NCBI GenBank assembly: GCA_008501735.1
Contig: QQUF01000049.1
Location: 1-64,000, forward strand
Length of the DNA stretch: 64,000 bases
Reading direction: 5' to 3'
Source: Calditrichota bacterium
Lineage (GTDB): Bacteria; CLD3
Shown: positions 1 to 10,832 of the stretch, piece after piece
How positions within the stretch are numbered: position 1 is the stretch's first letter
Layout of the letters: every line of letters starts with the position of its first letter
Made by a program: the position numbers and the translations under genes
The notes under the pieces: model-generated
Told to the model about the DNA's origin: nothing
The model's database searches: none
What the model saw: the letters and a program-made list of their open reading frames with translations, nothing else

Positions 1-134
1 ATTTTAAAATATTGCCTATGACACTTTTCGTGTGCAAATTCAAAAGTTAATTCTTCTGTCTCCAATGAAGGAAGAAAGGTCATTTTATAACCTCTCTTCC
101 CACAAAGTGAACATTTCTTTGAGTTATCACTCAT
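1..134 (-). CDS. Partial small zinc-knuckle-like protein (CxxC...HxxxC), runs off the window start
   Basis: Reverse strand from ATG at 132-134 reads MSDNSKKCSLCGKRGYKMTFLPSLETEELTFEFAHEKCHRQYFK with no stop; not in the ORF track. Confidence 0.5.
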   Translation of the reverse strand, partial: MSDNSKKCSLCGKRGYKMTFLPSLETEELTFEFAHEKCHRQYFK

Positions 135-198
135 CGCTTGTTCCCTTTACAGTTTTATTTAAACCCTTTTTATAAGGTAATCCCATTTCACACCTTCC

Positions 199-868
199 TT
201 ACTCCTCACTTTCATCCCACTTCCGAATAATAAATCCTTGATTTTCAGGTGAAGAAAATTTTATAGTTCCTAAACTATCAGCTTCCACACGAAATCCTTT
301 TGTATCAAAACAAATTGTTGTTGTATCAGGAATTGAAATCCATTCATCATCAACATTAAGTATTTGGACATTTGTTGCATTCATTCATAACGGAAATTGT
401 ATCTATAATGCTCCAACTAACTTCTAATTCTTCTTCAATGGTTACATAACCATCACATTCTATTTCAACATATTCTCCATCTATATCAAAAGTCCCAGAT
501 TTCTCAAAAGAGATACTACCTTTTAACCCTTTACAACTGTAAGTTCCTGAACCGTTTGGTATTGATTCCCAAACATCATTTGAATTTAATTTTTGTGCAT
601 TGCTCGCATTGGTCACACTTATACTTTGAAGGTTTTGCCAAGTCGCCTCACCGCCAGAAAGTGAAATGTCTCTATCACAAGAAAGTGTTGAATAAAAAAC
701 TGGTGCTAATTCTTCAGAAGAATTTAATATTGCTTCATTTGAACAACTATTAATTGAGCAAAGTGATGTTACAAAGAACACTCCCAGTAATAATCTTGGG
801 AAAACATTTGATACTTTTTTGGAATACATTGTGCTGTCCTTTCGGAGTTTAATTAATTGACAGCACAA
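199..868 (-). pseudogene. Two-repeat secreted lipoprotein interrupted by a 4-bp duplication (ORFs 356..868 and 199..384 are its two halves)
   Basis: Signal peptide with lipobox-like SINSCSN; ORF 356..868 repeat SISVTNASNAQKLNSNDVWESIP is homologous to TISVMNATNVQILNVDDEWISIP, recovered when one ATGA of the ATGAATGAATGC stretch is removed. Confidence 0.75.
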
Positions 869-892
869 AATTAGATGAAATGCCTATTTTCC

Positions 893-962
893 TTTGTAAC
901 AGTTGGGCGATTTTATCCCATTACTGTTACAAAAAATCTTTCTTTAAAGGACTTTAAAGAAA
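893..962. repeat. Two adjacent inverted repeats upstream of the lipoprotein (893-933 and 939-962)
   Basis: TTTGTAACAGT-TGGG...CCCA-TT-ACTGTTACAAA and TTTCTTTAAAG-GA-CTTTAAAGAAA are perfect inverted repeats. Confidence 0.8.
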
Positions 963-1069
963 ACCTAATTTGTTTAAAATCACTAAAAAATATTATTTTC
1001 TAATTTATAGAATGTTACTATGAAGCTACAGAATAAAGATTTGTGGCAAAAAATGACAAAATTGGATTT

Positions 1070-2638
1070 TTATGACATTGAGGAGCTTTTATTTTTTTTT
1101 AAAAGTTCAATAGTTTTCTTCCACAATTCCTCATAAGGTATGATTTCCCAGTTTAAAAAGCTATTTGATGATGATGTTCTGAATCCTTTTAATTTCTTTA
1201 AAAGTTGTTCGCCCTTTTCTTCGACAGCTTGAAAATCAAAATCACTTGAATCAATTAAAATTAGCATTCTAATAAAGCAATCCATTCGGTAATAATCATT
1301 CTTTCTTAAATATCTAAATGAATATTGTCTTAGATTTTCTATTTTATCCATCGCTTTTGAATAATCTTTATCTAACAAACAAAACAATAGTTTTATGATT
1401 AGAATAGCAACATTGAGTCCTCTTTTATCCTGAGTTAAATTTTTAATTTTCTCGATTTGTAAAGAGACATCTAGTTCTTTTCTCAATTTTATACCTTTTT
1501 TAACCAAGCTTTTATCTTTATCCGTTAGAAGTGCAAATATTAAATAATAGTATAAAATTATTAATATTTCTCTTTCTTCTTCAAAGAAAATTTCAAATTT
1601 TTCGTGAGAGTTTATTTCTTCAAGAATTTTTAAGGAGTGGGTTAATTTTTTTGACTGAACCGTCAGAATAAAATAATCAAACAAAAAGAAAATATAGTTT
1701 AAGGAGTTATTAGGCAATAATTGAGCTATTCTTTCCCCGACATACATTCCATTTTGATAGTCTTGTAAAAAGACATAACAATTTAGTTTGGATAACAAAA
1801 ATTGTGTAACAAGAAATGGAGAGATAATTTTTTCATTTTTTAAAAAATATTTTTCTGCTTGGCTATAAACAGCAAGAGCTTTATCAAAATCACCTTTTAC
1901 CTCGAATGAAGCTGATTTCATTTTGAAATAAATTGTATTTAAAGCTAGTGAGTTATATTTCTTGAATTTCTTAAGATTTTCGCTAACCTCCTCAGAATAT
2001 TTATTTGCTTCCTCTGCAAGATTTGGCTTTAATGATTTTGAATTAATAAACTTGATACTTATTGTGTGAAAATATTCATTTGCTTGGAGTTCAGCAAAAT
2101 AAACTTCTTTAAAAAAATTTATTTCTTTAAAAGTCTCTACTATTTTTTTCTTATCACCGGTTATTGAATAATAATTTAAAAATATTTCAAGGCAATTTAA
2201 AATTACAGATGTCATTTTGTATGTTTTAGCTAAACTAATGGTTCTTTTCAAAATATCATAATTTGCAAGATAAGACCCATTTTTTGAAAGCATTTTAGCG
2301 ATAAACAAACTTTTCTCACATTTATAAGTTGCCTTTAATCGCTCCGAAGCACCTACCGAAATATCAAGATTCATAAGTGTATCAAGCATTTGTTCTTTAA
2401 CATTGCTTTTAAGTTTCCGATATTTCTCATCAGGAATTCTTTCTTCAAAAATATCTAACGAAGCCTGTGAGTCGGTTTTATACTTTCCTTCCATAACACC
2501 GTCAAAAAGCTTTTGAGTGTTCGTTTGGTGTATAGATTTGTCAAAAAAAGTATTTAAAGGTTTAAAATTTTTCTTTTTAATCAATCTGGCAATATCTTTT
2601 AACTTATCCACTTTTATTCCTCGAAAACAAATTTTCAA
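1070..2638 (-). CDS. Hypothetical protein, alpha-helical, TPR-like repeats
   Basis: 522-aa ORF; helical repeat character, no recognised catalytic motif. Confidence 0.7.
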   Translation of the reverse strand: MKICFRGIKVDKLKDIARLIKKKNFKPLNTFFDKSIHQTNTQKLFDGVMEGKYKTDSQASLDIFEERIPDEKYRKLKSNVKEQMLDTLMNLDISVGASERLKATYKCEKSLFIAKMLSKNGSYLANYDILKRTISLAKTYKMTSVILNCLEIFLNYYSITGDKKKIVETFKEINFFKEVYFAELQANEYFHTISIKFINSKSLKPNLAEEANKYSEEVSENLKKFKKYNSLALNTIYFKMKSASFEVKGDFDKALAVYSQAEKYFLKNEKIISPFLVTQFLLSKLNCYVFLQDYQNGMYVGERIAQLLPNNSLNYIFFLFDYFILTVQSKKLTHSLKILEEINSHEKFEIFFEEEREILIILYYYLIFALLTDKDKSLVKKGIKLRKELDVSLQIEKIKNLTQDKRGLNVAILIIKLLFCLLDKDYSKAMDKIENLRQYSFRYLRKNDYYRMDCFIRMLILIDSSDFDFQAVEEKGEQLLKKLKGFRTSSSNSFLNWEIIPYEELWKKTIELLKKNKSSSMS

Positions 2639-2881
2639 ATGCTTTTACTCTCTAAAACTCAATTTAAGAAAAAAAACTAAATGAAAGCCAATAATTTATA
2701 CAACAAAATCATTTCATTATTCACCTCTATTAAGTTTCACATAATTGGAAGCTTGGATTTTATATAGAAATCTTTATAGCAAAGTGGTATTTGTGATTTT
2801 TCCTAATGAAATTAACTTTTAAACTTGTTTAAACTTCTTTTAACACACTTTTTAAGTTTTTAAAAAGTAAAAGCAAGTTTC

Positions 2882-3252
2882 TTATTCAGTCAATCTTTGG
2901 TTTCCATTTTTATATCGTTTTGAAAGCAATTCTGTAACAATATTAAAAGTATTATTTTCAAAATTAGCGAAATCAATTAGATTGAAACTAGATTCGTTCA
3001 CCATTTGTTATAAAATACTCTTCCCAAATTCTCATAATCAAGTGTTATTAGAATATCTTGTAAAATTCGGTCGATTTTTTCAATATCTAATTCAGGATTA
3101 ATTCTTAAGATTGATTCTCTGAAAATATTTGTAAAAATATTTGTATCAAAATCCCAATTAGAATCTTTTAGAGAAATATATTCATAACCAAGTCTGTATA
3201 GATGTCAAATGGAAGGAATTTCTACTTTGGAATCTTCATTAAACTTAGTCAT
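2882..3252 (-). pseudogene. hsdR: Remnant of the N-terminus of a type I restriction endonuclease subunit R (HsdR)
   Basis: Reverse-strand translation MTKFNEDSKVEIPSI*HLYRLGYEYISLKDSNWDFDTNIFTNIFRESILRINPELDIEKIDRILQDI..LDYENLGRVFYNK(frameshift)MVNESSFNLIDFANFENNTFNIVTEL...* matches the HsdR N-terminal pattern, with an internal stop, a frameshift and a truncation. Confidence 0.8.
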
Positions 3253-3615
3253 TTCTTCTACTCCAATTTCTGAGAGAAACAGAAAATTTTAATGAGTTTT
3301 CAATTCTTACCTCGACACTTTACACAAAAGAAGGCAAAAAGAATTTTTAGAATCAAGTAAATATATGTAATTTAGCGTGTCTTGAAATGTAGTGTGGTAA
3401 AACACTTATTTTACTGCTAATGTTAGTATAAACCAAAATTGGTAAGATTTTAGTTCTTTGATAATTAAGACAAAACCTATTGAGCCCTAAAAAGACAATC
3501 CTAAATGATTAGCACAAACGAACTTTTAGTTTTAACAAAAGTTTAGAATCCAATGTGTCAAATTTGTGTCATAAGGCATCGGTAAAAGTCAGTAAAAATC
3601 AGTAAAATACCATAA

Positions 3616-3643
3616 ATTTCTACTATTACCAGATAGTAGAAAT
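3616..3643. repeat. 11-bp perfect inverted repeat with 6-nt loop
   Basis: ATTTCTACTAT-TACCAG-ATAGTAGAAAT. Confidence 0.8.
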
Positions 3644-3684
3644 CGATATTTCAAAGGCTTTTTTTAACGATTTTTAAACAAAAA

Positions 3685-3772
3685 CGGAGAGAGAGGGATT
3701 CGAACCCTCGGTGAAAAATTATTCCACATACGCTTTCCAAGCGTACACCTTAAGCCACTCGGACATCTCTCC
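3685..3772 (-). tRNA. tRNA-Ser (anticodon GGA)
   Basis: Reverse strand GGAGAGATGTCCGAGTGGCTTAAGGTGTACGCTTGGAAAGCGTATGTGGAATAATTTTTCACCGAGGGTTCGAATCCCTCTCTCTCCG; 7-bp acceptor stem, long variable arm, TTCGAATC loop. Confidence 0.97.
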
Positions 3773-3853
3773 AAATTTGGGACTCAAAAGGTAAAATCAA
3801 TCAACCAAAAATCCAAAACTATTTTTAGCCTAAATTTTACAGCTGTAAACAAA

Positions 3854-3879
3854 AAAGGCAGTTCGTTTGAACTGCCTTT
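3854..3879 (-). terminator. Intrinsic terminator of gapA
   Basis: AAAGGCAGTTC-GTTT-GAACTGCCTTT, T-run on the minus strand, just downstream of gapA. Confidence 0.85.
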
Positions 3880-3899
3880 AAAAAATCAGAATCTAATTT

Positions 3900-4931
<1,032 letters not shown>

Positions 4932-5097
4932 TTACTTTAAAAATTTGCGACGAAAATTAACCTTTTTTAAGACTTTTGTCAAGTAATGAGTTTTTTACTA
5001 AATTGCTGCCCATTTTTCATTTGATAGAGTTTAAAAAAATGATAACTTTGGAACTCTTTGAAAATTAACAACCTAAAACTTGAGGACTGAATTTTAA

Positions 5098-7782
5098 ATG
5101 TCAGATTTTAAGGATAAATCAAATAATATTGTAGCTGGAATTGTTTTTACGGTCAGCTTAATTCTCTACTTTGCGACTGTCGCTCCGACTGTTTCTTTTT
5201 GGGATTGTGGTGAGTTCATTGCTTGTTCTTACACAATGGGAGTTCCGCATCCTCCGGGAGCACCTCTTTTTCTTTTAATCGGAAGAGTTTTTACACTCTT
5301 ACCTGATTTTATCGGCGACATTGCCTTTCGTGTGAATTTAATCTCTGTTTTCTCAAGTGCCTTTTGTGTGCTTTTCGCTTACTTAATCACTGTTCGTTTT
5401 ATCAAATTTTGGAAAGGTGAGCCTAAAAGTTTTGAAGACAAATTAATCGTTTTTGGTTCCTCTGCTGTTGGTGCATTGACTTTTGCTGTTACTGATTCAT
5501 TTTGGTTTAACGCCGTTGAAGCAGAAGTTTATGCGATTTCGATGTTCTTTACAGCGATTCTTTTCTGGCTAATTCTTGTTTGGGAAGAGCAGGCAAGACA
5601 CGATATGGAAAACGAAGCGATTCTCCTTCTCATTGCTTACATAATTGGACTTTCGTCAGGAGTTCACCTTCTCAACATTCTTGCAATTCCGACAATCGGT
5701 TTAATTATTTACTTCCAAAAAGAGAAAAAGAAAGAAGTTGATTACGGCAAAATCATTGGGATTTTAGCGATTTCCTTTGCCATACTTGGATTTACGAACT
5801 TCCTGTTTGTAAGTGGAATTCCAAAGCTTTACGAAGTAACAGAAGGTCCTTTGGCAATTTTGGTTGTTCTTGCACTTAGTGCTTTCTTAGGTTACAAGTT
5901 CCAAAAAGAAGGAAAACTTACTCTCTCAGTGGCTGCTTACTCCGTTTTTCTTTTGATCCTTGGTTTCACAAGTTACGAGATGATTCTCATTCGTTCTGGC
6001 TTGAATCCAATCATTGACGAAAACAATCCTGAAACAGCTAAACAATTCATTAGCTATATGAAACGTGAGCAGTACGGAACAGAAAGTCAATTCCTCACAA
6101 TCTTCGACAGAAAAGCTCCTTTCTGGTCTTACCAAATTGAAAAAATGTATATTCGTTACTTCTCTTGGCAGTTCATCGGAAAAACAACTTCTAGTTTCGG
6201 AGAAGTTTTAGCTGGTTATCGACCTGGCGAACCAGGTTACGGAATGACATTTTTTGGAATTCCTTTTGCAGTTGGTTTAATCGGTGCTTACCATCATTTT
6301 AAAAAAGACTGGAAACGTGCTTTAGCAAACCTCGTTGCGTTCTTCATTATGGGAATTGCGATTCTTCTTTATTTAAACCAACCTGACCCACAACCTCGTG
6401 AAAGAGATTACTCTTATGTTGGTTCTTTCTTTGCCTTTGCACTTTGGATTGGTGTCGGACTTTCAGCGATTTTGGAAGAACTTGCCGAAAAAATAAAAGG
6501 AAATAAAACGCCTGTTTTTATCGGATTTTTACTTGTCGCAACTCTTGCACTTCCTGTTTGGATGGGTTATAAAAATTTCCACGAACACAACAGAAATGGA
6601 AATTATGTTGCTTGGGATTACTCTTACAACATTTTACAATCTTGTGAAAAAGATGCGATAATTTTTACAAATGGTGATAACGATACCTTCCCACTTTGGT
6701 ATTTGCAAGAAGTCGAAGGAATCCGCAAAGATATTAAAGTTGTAAACCTTAGCCTACTAAACACAGATTGGTACATCAAACAACTTCGCGACAATGAACC
6801 AAAATTAAACATTCCTTTCTCTGACGGTCAAATTGAACAATTCCGTCCTTCGATTTGGGAGACTCAAGAACTTTCTCTCCCAATCCCTGAACACTTGCGA
6901 CGTGAACACAACTTGAAAGAAAAAGAAATGAAGTTCACTGTTAAACCGACTTTTCAAGGTCGTGGAATTCGTGTTCAAGATTTAATGATTATCCAACTCC
7001 TTCGCCACAATATGGCTAAAAGACCTGTTTACTTTGCAGTGACAGTTGCAGAAAGTAACAAAATTGGTTTGAGCCAATTTATGCGAATGGACGGATTAGC
7101 TTTTAAAATTCTTCCTTACCAAATTCAACAAGTTAACCCACTTGGTATTGATGCAAAAATTTTGGAAAACAAAATCACAAATGAATTCCAATACAGAGAA
7201 ATCAATAATCCAAATGTTTACTACGATGATAATGTTAAAGGCTTGTTACAAAACTATCGTTCGGCATTTTTACGTTTAATTTATCACTACCGCGAAAAAA
7301 ATGATAACGACAAAGTTCTTTCACTCTTACAAAAAATGGAAGAAATTTTACCTGAAACAGTAGTACCGATTAGACACAAAGACATTGCAATGAGACTTGC
7401 ACTTTTCTTCCACGAAGCAGGAGATGCAACTTCGTTTAATGACAAACTGAACTCAATTTTAAACGACAGACAACTTGCAGAAAGAGAAAAACTTGAAGTC
7501 GCACAAGCACTTCTTTCAACAACGAAAAAATATTCGCCAGAGTCAGAAGTGATAATCGAAAACTTGATGAATTCTTTGTTCTCTGGACAAGATCAATCTA
7601 AAGCCTATACTTTTATGATTGCCTTTTATGAAAACCAAGAAAAGTATCAAGAAGCCGCAAACTTGTTAGAAAAATGGTTAACAATTTCACCGACCGATAG
7701 AAATGCTCAAAGAAAGTTGGATTTCTTAAAAGCAAAACTTTCGACAAGTTCAGCACCTTCGGACACAAACAAGGCAGAATAA
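5098..7782 (+). CDS. DUF2723 family membrane protein (protein O-mannosyltransferase-like glycosyltransferase)
   Basis: YFATVAPTVSFWDCGEFIACSYTMGVPHPPGAPLFLLIGR is the family signature; many TM segments; TPR-like C-terminus. Confidence 0.9.
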   Translation: MSDFKDKSNNIVAGIVFTVSLILYFATVAPTVSFWDCGEFIACSYTMGVPHPPGAPLFLLIGRVFTLLPDFIGDIAFRVNLISVFSSAFCVLFAYLITVRFIKFWKGEPKSFEDKLIVFGSSAVGALTFAVTDSFWFNAVEAEVYAISMFFTAILFWLILVWEEQARHDMENEAILLLIAYIIGLSSGVHLLNILAIPTIGLIIYFQKEKKKEVDYGKIIGILAISFAILGFTNFLFVSGIPKLYEVTEGPLAILVVLALSAFLGYKFQKEGKLTLSVAAYSVFLLILGFTSYEMILIRSGLNPIIDENNPETAKQFISYMKREQYGTESQFLTIFDRKAPFWSYQIEKMYIRYFSWQFIGKTTSSFGEVLAGYRPGEPGYGMTFFGIPFAVGLIGAYHHFKKDWKRALANLVAFFIMGIAILLYLNQPDPQPRERDYSYVGSFFAFALWIGVGLSAILEELAEKIKGNKTPVFIGFLLVATLALPVWMGYKNFHEHNRNGNYVAWDYSYNILQSCEKDAIIFTNGDNDTFPLWYLQEVEGIRKDIKVVNLSLLNTDWYIKQLRDNEPKLNIPFSDGQIEQFRPSIWETQELSLPIPEHLRREHNLKEKEMKFTVKPTFQGRGIRVQDLMIIQLLRHNMAKRPVYFAVTVAESNKIGLSQFMRMDGLAFKILPYQIQQVNPLGIDAKILENKITNEFQYREINNPNVYYDDNVKGLLQNYRSAFLRLIYHYREKNDNDKVLSLLQKMEEILPETVVPIRHKDIAMRLALFFHEAGDATSFNDKLNSILNDRQLAEREKLEVAQALLSTTKKYSPESEVIIENLMNSLFSGQDQSKAYTFMIAFYENQEKYQEAANLLEKWLTISPTDRNAQRKLDFLKAKLSTSSAPSDTNKAE

Positions 7783-7783
7783 A

Positions 7784-8806
7784 ATGCAATCCGCTTACCC
7801 GCTCGTAAGCGTCATAATTCCGCACTACAACGGAGAAGAAATTTTAAGGGATTGTCTTCAATCCCTTAAAAAATGCACTTATCCGAACTTTGAAATAATT
7901 GTCGTTGACAACGGTTCAACTGACGAAAGTACGCTTTTAGTCGAAACCGAATTTCCTTCTGTAAAACTTCATAAATCAACAAAAAATCTTGGCTATTCAG
8001 GCGGCTGTAATTTTGGTTTCCGTAATTCAAAAGGCAAATACGTTGTCTTTTTAAATAACGACACAACCCAAGAAAACGACTGGCTCGAAAGACTTGTAGA
8101 ATTTGCAGAAAAAAATCCCAAAGTTGCTGCACTTCACCCAAAATTACTTTACATCAAAGACAAAACACTTTTCGATTACTCAGGAGCTGCTGGTGGTGAA
8201 CTGGATTTTCTTGGTTTCCCTTTTGCAAGAGGCAGAGTTTTTTTCACAGTCGAGAAAGATGAAAAACAGTACGACGAACCAAGACAAATTTTTTGGGCTT
8301 CTGGAACGGCTTGTTTCCTTCGCCGAGAAGTTTTAAATGAAGTCGGTTTACTTGACGAAGATTTTTTTATGCATATGGAGGAAATCGACCTTTGTTGGCG
8401 AATAAATTCTGCGGATTACGAAGTTTGGTCAGTTCCAAGTGCAGTTGTTTACCACTACTCAGGAGCCTCACTTGGAGCAGAGAGTTGGTTCAAAGTTTAC
8501 CTAAATTACCGAAACAATATTTTAATGCTTCTCAAAAATTATTCAGGGATTTCACTTTTAAAATATTTACCGATTAGGATAATTTTGGACTTTGTAGCAC
8601 TTGTGCAGGCGATTCTAAAACTTGAATTTTGGCGAGCAAAAGGAATTTCAAAGGCTTACTTTTGGCTTCTGACAAAGTTTCGATTTGCACTAAAGAAAAG
8701 AAAATTTGCTCAAAGAGACCGTAAGAAAGCAGACTCTGAACTTCCATTTTACCGAAAAAGTATTGTTTGGCAGTATTTTGTAAAAGGAAAGAAAACATTT
8801 CGTTAG
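7784..8806 (+). CDS. Glycosyltransferase family 2 protein
   Basis: VSVIIPHYNGEEILRDCLQSL..VVDNGSTDES..LNNDT..HMEEIDLCWR. Confidence 0.93.
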   Translation: MQSAYPLVSVIIPHYNGEEILRDCLQSLKKCTYPNFEIIVVDNGSTDESTLLVETEFPSVKLHKSTKNLGYSGGCNFGFRNSKGKYVVFLNNDTTQENDWLERLVEFAEKNPKVAALHPKLLYIKDKTLFDYSGAAGGELDFLGFPFARGRVFFTVEKDEKQYDEPRQIFWASGTACFLRREVLNEVGLLDEDFFMHMEEIDLCWRINSADYEVWSVPSAVVYHYSGASLGAESWFKVYLNYRNNILMLLKNYSGISLLKYLPIRIILDFVALVQAILKLEFWRAKGISKAYFWLLTKFRFALKKRKFAQRDRKKADSELPFYRKSIVWQYFVKGKKTFR

Positions 8807-8847
8807 TAGGGAACAAAAATTTTTGTTCCCTACTTTTTGTTCCCTAC
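8806..8847. terminator. Bidirectional terminator between convergent GT2 and alr, plus an extra direct copy of one arm
   Basis: GTAGGGAACAAAAA/TTTTTGTTCCCTAC perfect palindrome at 8806-8833, followed by a second TTTTTGTTCCCTAC at 8834-8847 that contains the alr stop codon. Confidence 0.8.
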
Positions 8848-9953
8848 TTCTTGTAAACTCTCGGAACTCTTCTCGCTAACCAACAAGTAATTTCGTAAGG
8901 AATTGTTCCAGCAAGGTCTGCGATTTCTTGGATTGAAATTTCCTCGTCACCCTGTTTTCCGTAAAGAACAACTTCGTCGCCGATTTGCACTTCCGAATCC
9001 AAACCAACATCAACCATAAATTGGTCCATACAGATTGTTCCTACAACAGGAAATCTTTTTCCACGAATCAAGACTTCACTTTTGTTTGAAAGAAGCCTTG
9101 TGTAACCATCTCCGTAACCGACTGGAATTGTCGCGATTTTCGTTTTTTGTTTTGTATGAAAAGTCAAACCGTAGCTGATTCCTTCGCCTTCGTCAACCTC
9201 TTTTAAGAACACAACTTTTGACTTGAAAGCCATCACAGGTTTTAGGTCTAATGTTTCCGATTTCTCTTGAACAGGTGAAATTCCGTAAAGCATCAAACCT
9301 GTCCGCACAAGATTAAAAACTGAATTTTGATTGTTCACCAAACCGCCACTGTTTGCGATGTGATAAAAATTAGGTTCTACTCCAACCTCTTCGGCATCTT
9401 TTTTAATTTGCTCAAACCGTTCGACTTGGAGTTTTGTGTAATCGGAATCAACTTCTTCTGAAACAGCCAAGTGTGAATAAATTCCAACTAATTCAATATT
9501 CTTCAAGGTTTTAATTTTGGAAATTACAAATTTTGCTTTAGTGTGATTGATTCCGATTCGGTTCATTCCTGTGTCGAACTTGAGATGAATTTTTGCTTTT
9601 GAACCGAACTTCTCAGCTTGTCTGTTAACCGAGTAAGCAAGTCCGAGTGATGAAATTGTGATTTCAAGGTCGTTTTTGAGGAACTGCCGAACTTGGCTAA
9701 AAAGAACTCCGCCAAGTACTAAAATCGGAATTGTAAAACCTCTTCTCCTTAACAAAAGTCCTTCTTCAAGAAATCCGACTCCTAAGTAATTTGTTCCTTC
9801 TTCGACTAAGGTTTTTGAGACTTGAATAATTCCGTGTCCGTAAGCATTGGCTTTGACAATAGAAATTACACCTTTTCCATTTGTTGCCTTTTTAGCAAGT
9901 TGGAAATTTTGACGAAGTGCATTTAAATCAATTTCGGCAAAAGTAATTCTCAT
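8844..9953 (-). CDS. alr: Alanine racemase
   Basis: VKANAYGHG PLP-lysine motif, GVGFLEEGLLLR, PVVGTICMDQFMVDVG. Confidence 0.96.
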   Translation of the reverse strand: MRITFAEIDLNALRQNFQLAKKATNGKGVISIVKANAYGHGIIQVSKTLVEEGTNYLGVGFLEEGLLLRRRGFTIPILVLGGVLFSQVRQFLKNDLEITISSLGLAYSVNRQAEKFGSKAKIHLKFDTGMNRIGINHTKAKFVISKIKTLKNIELVGIYSHLAVSEEVDSDYTKLQVERFEQIKKDAEEVGVEPNFYHIANSGGLVNNQNSVFNLVRTGLMLYGISPVQEKSETLDLKPVMAFKSKVVFLKEVDEGEGISYGLTFHTKQKTKIATIPVGYGDGYTRLLSNKSEVLIRGKRFPVVGTICMDQFMVDVGLDSEVQIGDEVVLYGKQGDEEISIQEIADLAGTIPYEITCWLARRVPRVYKK

Positions 9954-10621
9954 TTAGGATTTACAGCGAGAGTTTCGACTGTTGTAGGAAGCCATTTCTT
10001 TGGTGAGTAACTTGGAAAAGCCATTTCTTGCTCACCGTTTCCAATGTAAAATGCAATTTTCAATTTGTCAGCAATCTTTGTTCCGTCTTTAATTTTCTCT
10101 TTTGGAATCACAAACTCCGCAGTCCATTTGTGCTGATAAGTTAAGTTTGGTTTCCCAAGCCAATCTTTTTGATTTGGCATTCTTTTCTTACCTGAATTAA
10201 AGTAGCTTTTTCCATTTCCCAAAGATTCTGTGTTCTCTTTGCCTTTCTCGAAAGGTGCTAACCTAAACTCGTATTCGGTTTCACTTGGATATTTATCTTT
10301 ATTTTTGTGGTCTGCGGAAATCCAAATCCTAATCTCAGAATTTGTTGTGTCAGGAATTACCTTTTCATAAATTTCAAATGCAAAATAGAGTAAACCTCCA
10401 TTTGTTTTGTAGTAAACTTTAGCTCTTGAATCGTTGTACATCGGAATTTGGAAAACTCTTGCATCTGACCACTCACGAGCCAAAATTTTTCCATCAACAT
10501 TCACGTACTGACCGTATTTGAAATCTAATTTGTCGATTAGAACTGACGGGTCAAGGTAAATGCTTTTTTGTGAGCAACTGACCGTTAAAACGCATAAAAA
10601 GAAAAAGAGAAAATTTTTCAA
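9950..10621 (-). CDS. Lipoprotein with DOMON/CBM9-like domain
   Basis: Lipobox VSCS; DGKILAREWSDA..YKTNGGLLYFAFEI..SEIRIWISADH..WTAEFVIPKEKI pattern. Confidence 0.65.
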   Translation of the reverse strand: MKNFLFFFLCVLTVSCSQKSIYLDPSVLIDKLDFKYGQYVNVDGKILAREWSDARVFQIPMYNDSRAKVYYKTNGGLLYFAFEIYEKVIPDTTNSEIRIWISADHKNKDKYPSETEYEFRLAPFEKGKENTESLGNGKSYFNSGKKRMPNQKDWLGKPNLTYQHKWTAEFVIPKEKIKDGTKIADKLKIAFYIGNGEQEMAFPSYSPKKWLPTTVETLAVNPK

Positions 10622-10725
10622 AATGGTTTCCTACTGAATTTTAGAATTGGATTCAAATTTAAGACTCGAACTTAGTTTTTAGAAACAATAAACTTCATTT
10701 TTTTATACCACGAAAAACTCAAACA

Positions 10726-10780
10726 GGCTAAAGCCTGCACTCCTAAGCTCTCGTTTGCTTTTCCAAAATTCTTCGGTTTA
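10726..10780. repeat. 55-bp direct repeat copy 1
   Basis: GGCTAAAGCCTGCACTCCTAAGCTCTCGTTTGCTTTTCCAAAATTCTTCGGTTTA; second copy at 10871-10925 with one mismatch. Confidence 0.95.
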
Positions 10781-10810
10781 AAATAGTTCGGACAATTAAA
10801 TTTTGTTTTG

Positions 10811-10832
10811 GAGACGCACCGCCGTGCGTCTC
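10811..10832. repeat. Dispersed palindromic repeat GAGACGCAC-CGCC-GTGCGTCTC
   Basis: Perfect 9-bp arms; related copy at 55264-55287. Confidence 0.85.

Noticed and set aside
3616-3643. ATTTCTACTAT..ATAGTAGAAAT resembles the 3' hairpin of Cas12a (type V-A) CRISPR repeats (AATTTCTACT..GTAGAT)
   Set aside because: Single copy, stem is 11 bp with a 6-nt loop rather than the short 5-bp stem, no spaced repeats and no cas gene nearby
3685-3772. tRNA-Ser as the attachment site of a still-present integrative element
   Set aside because: No duplicated tRNA 3' end, integrase or mobility gene was seen within the window; only the hsdR remnant hints at past integration
8103-8577. Overlapping small plus-strand ORFs inside the GT2 gene
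   Set aside because: Out-of-frame with a clear glycosyltransferase reading frame
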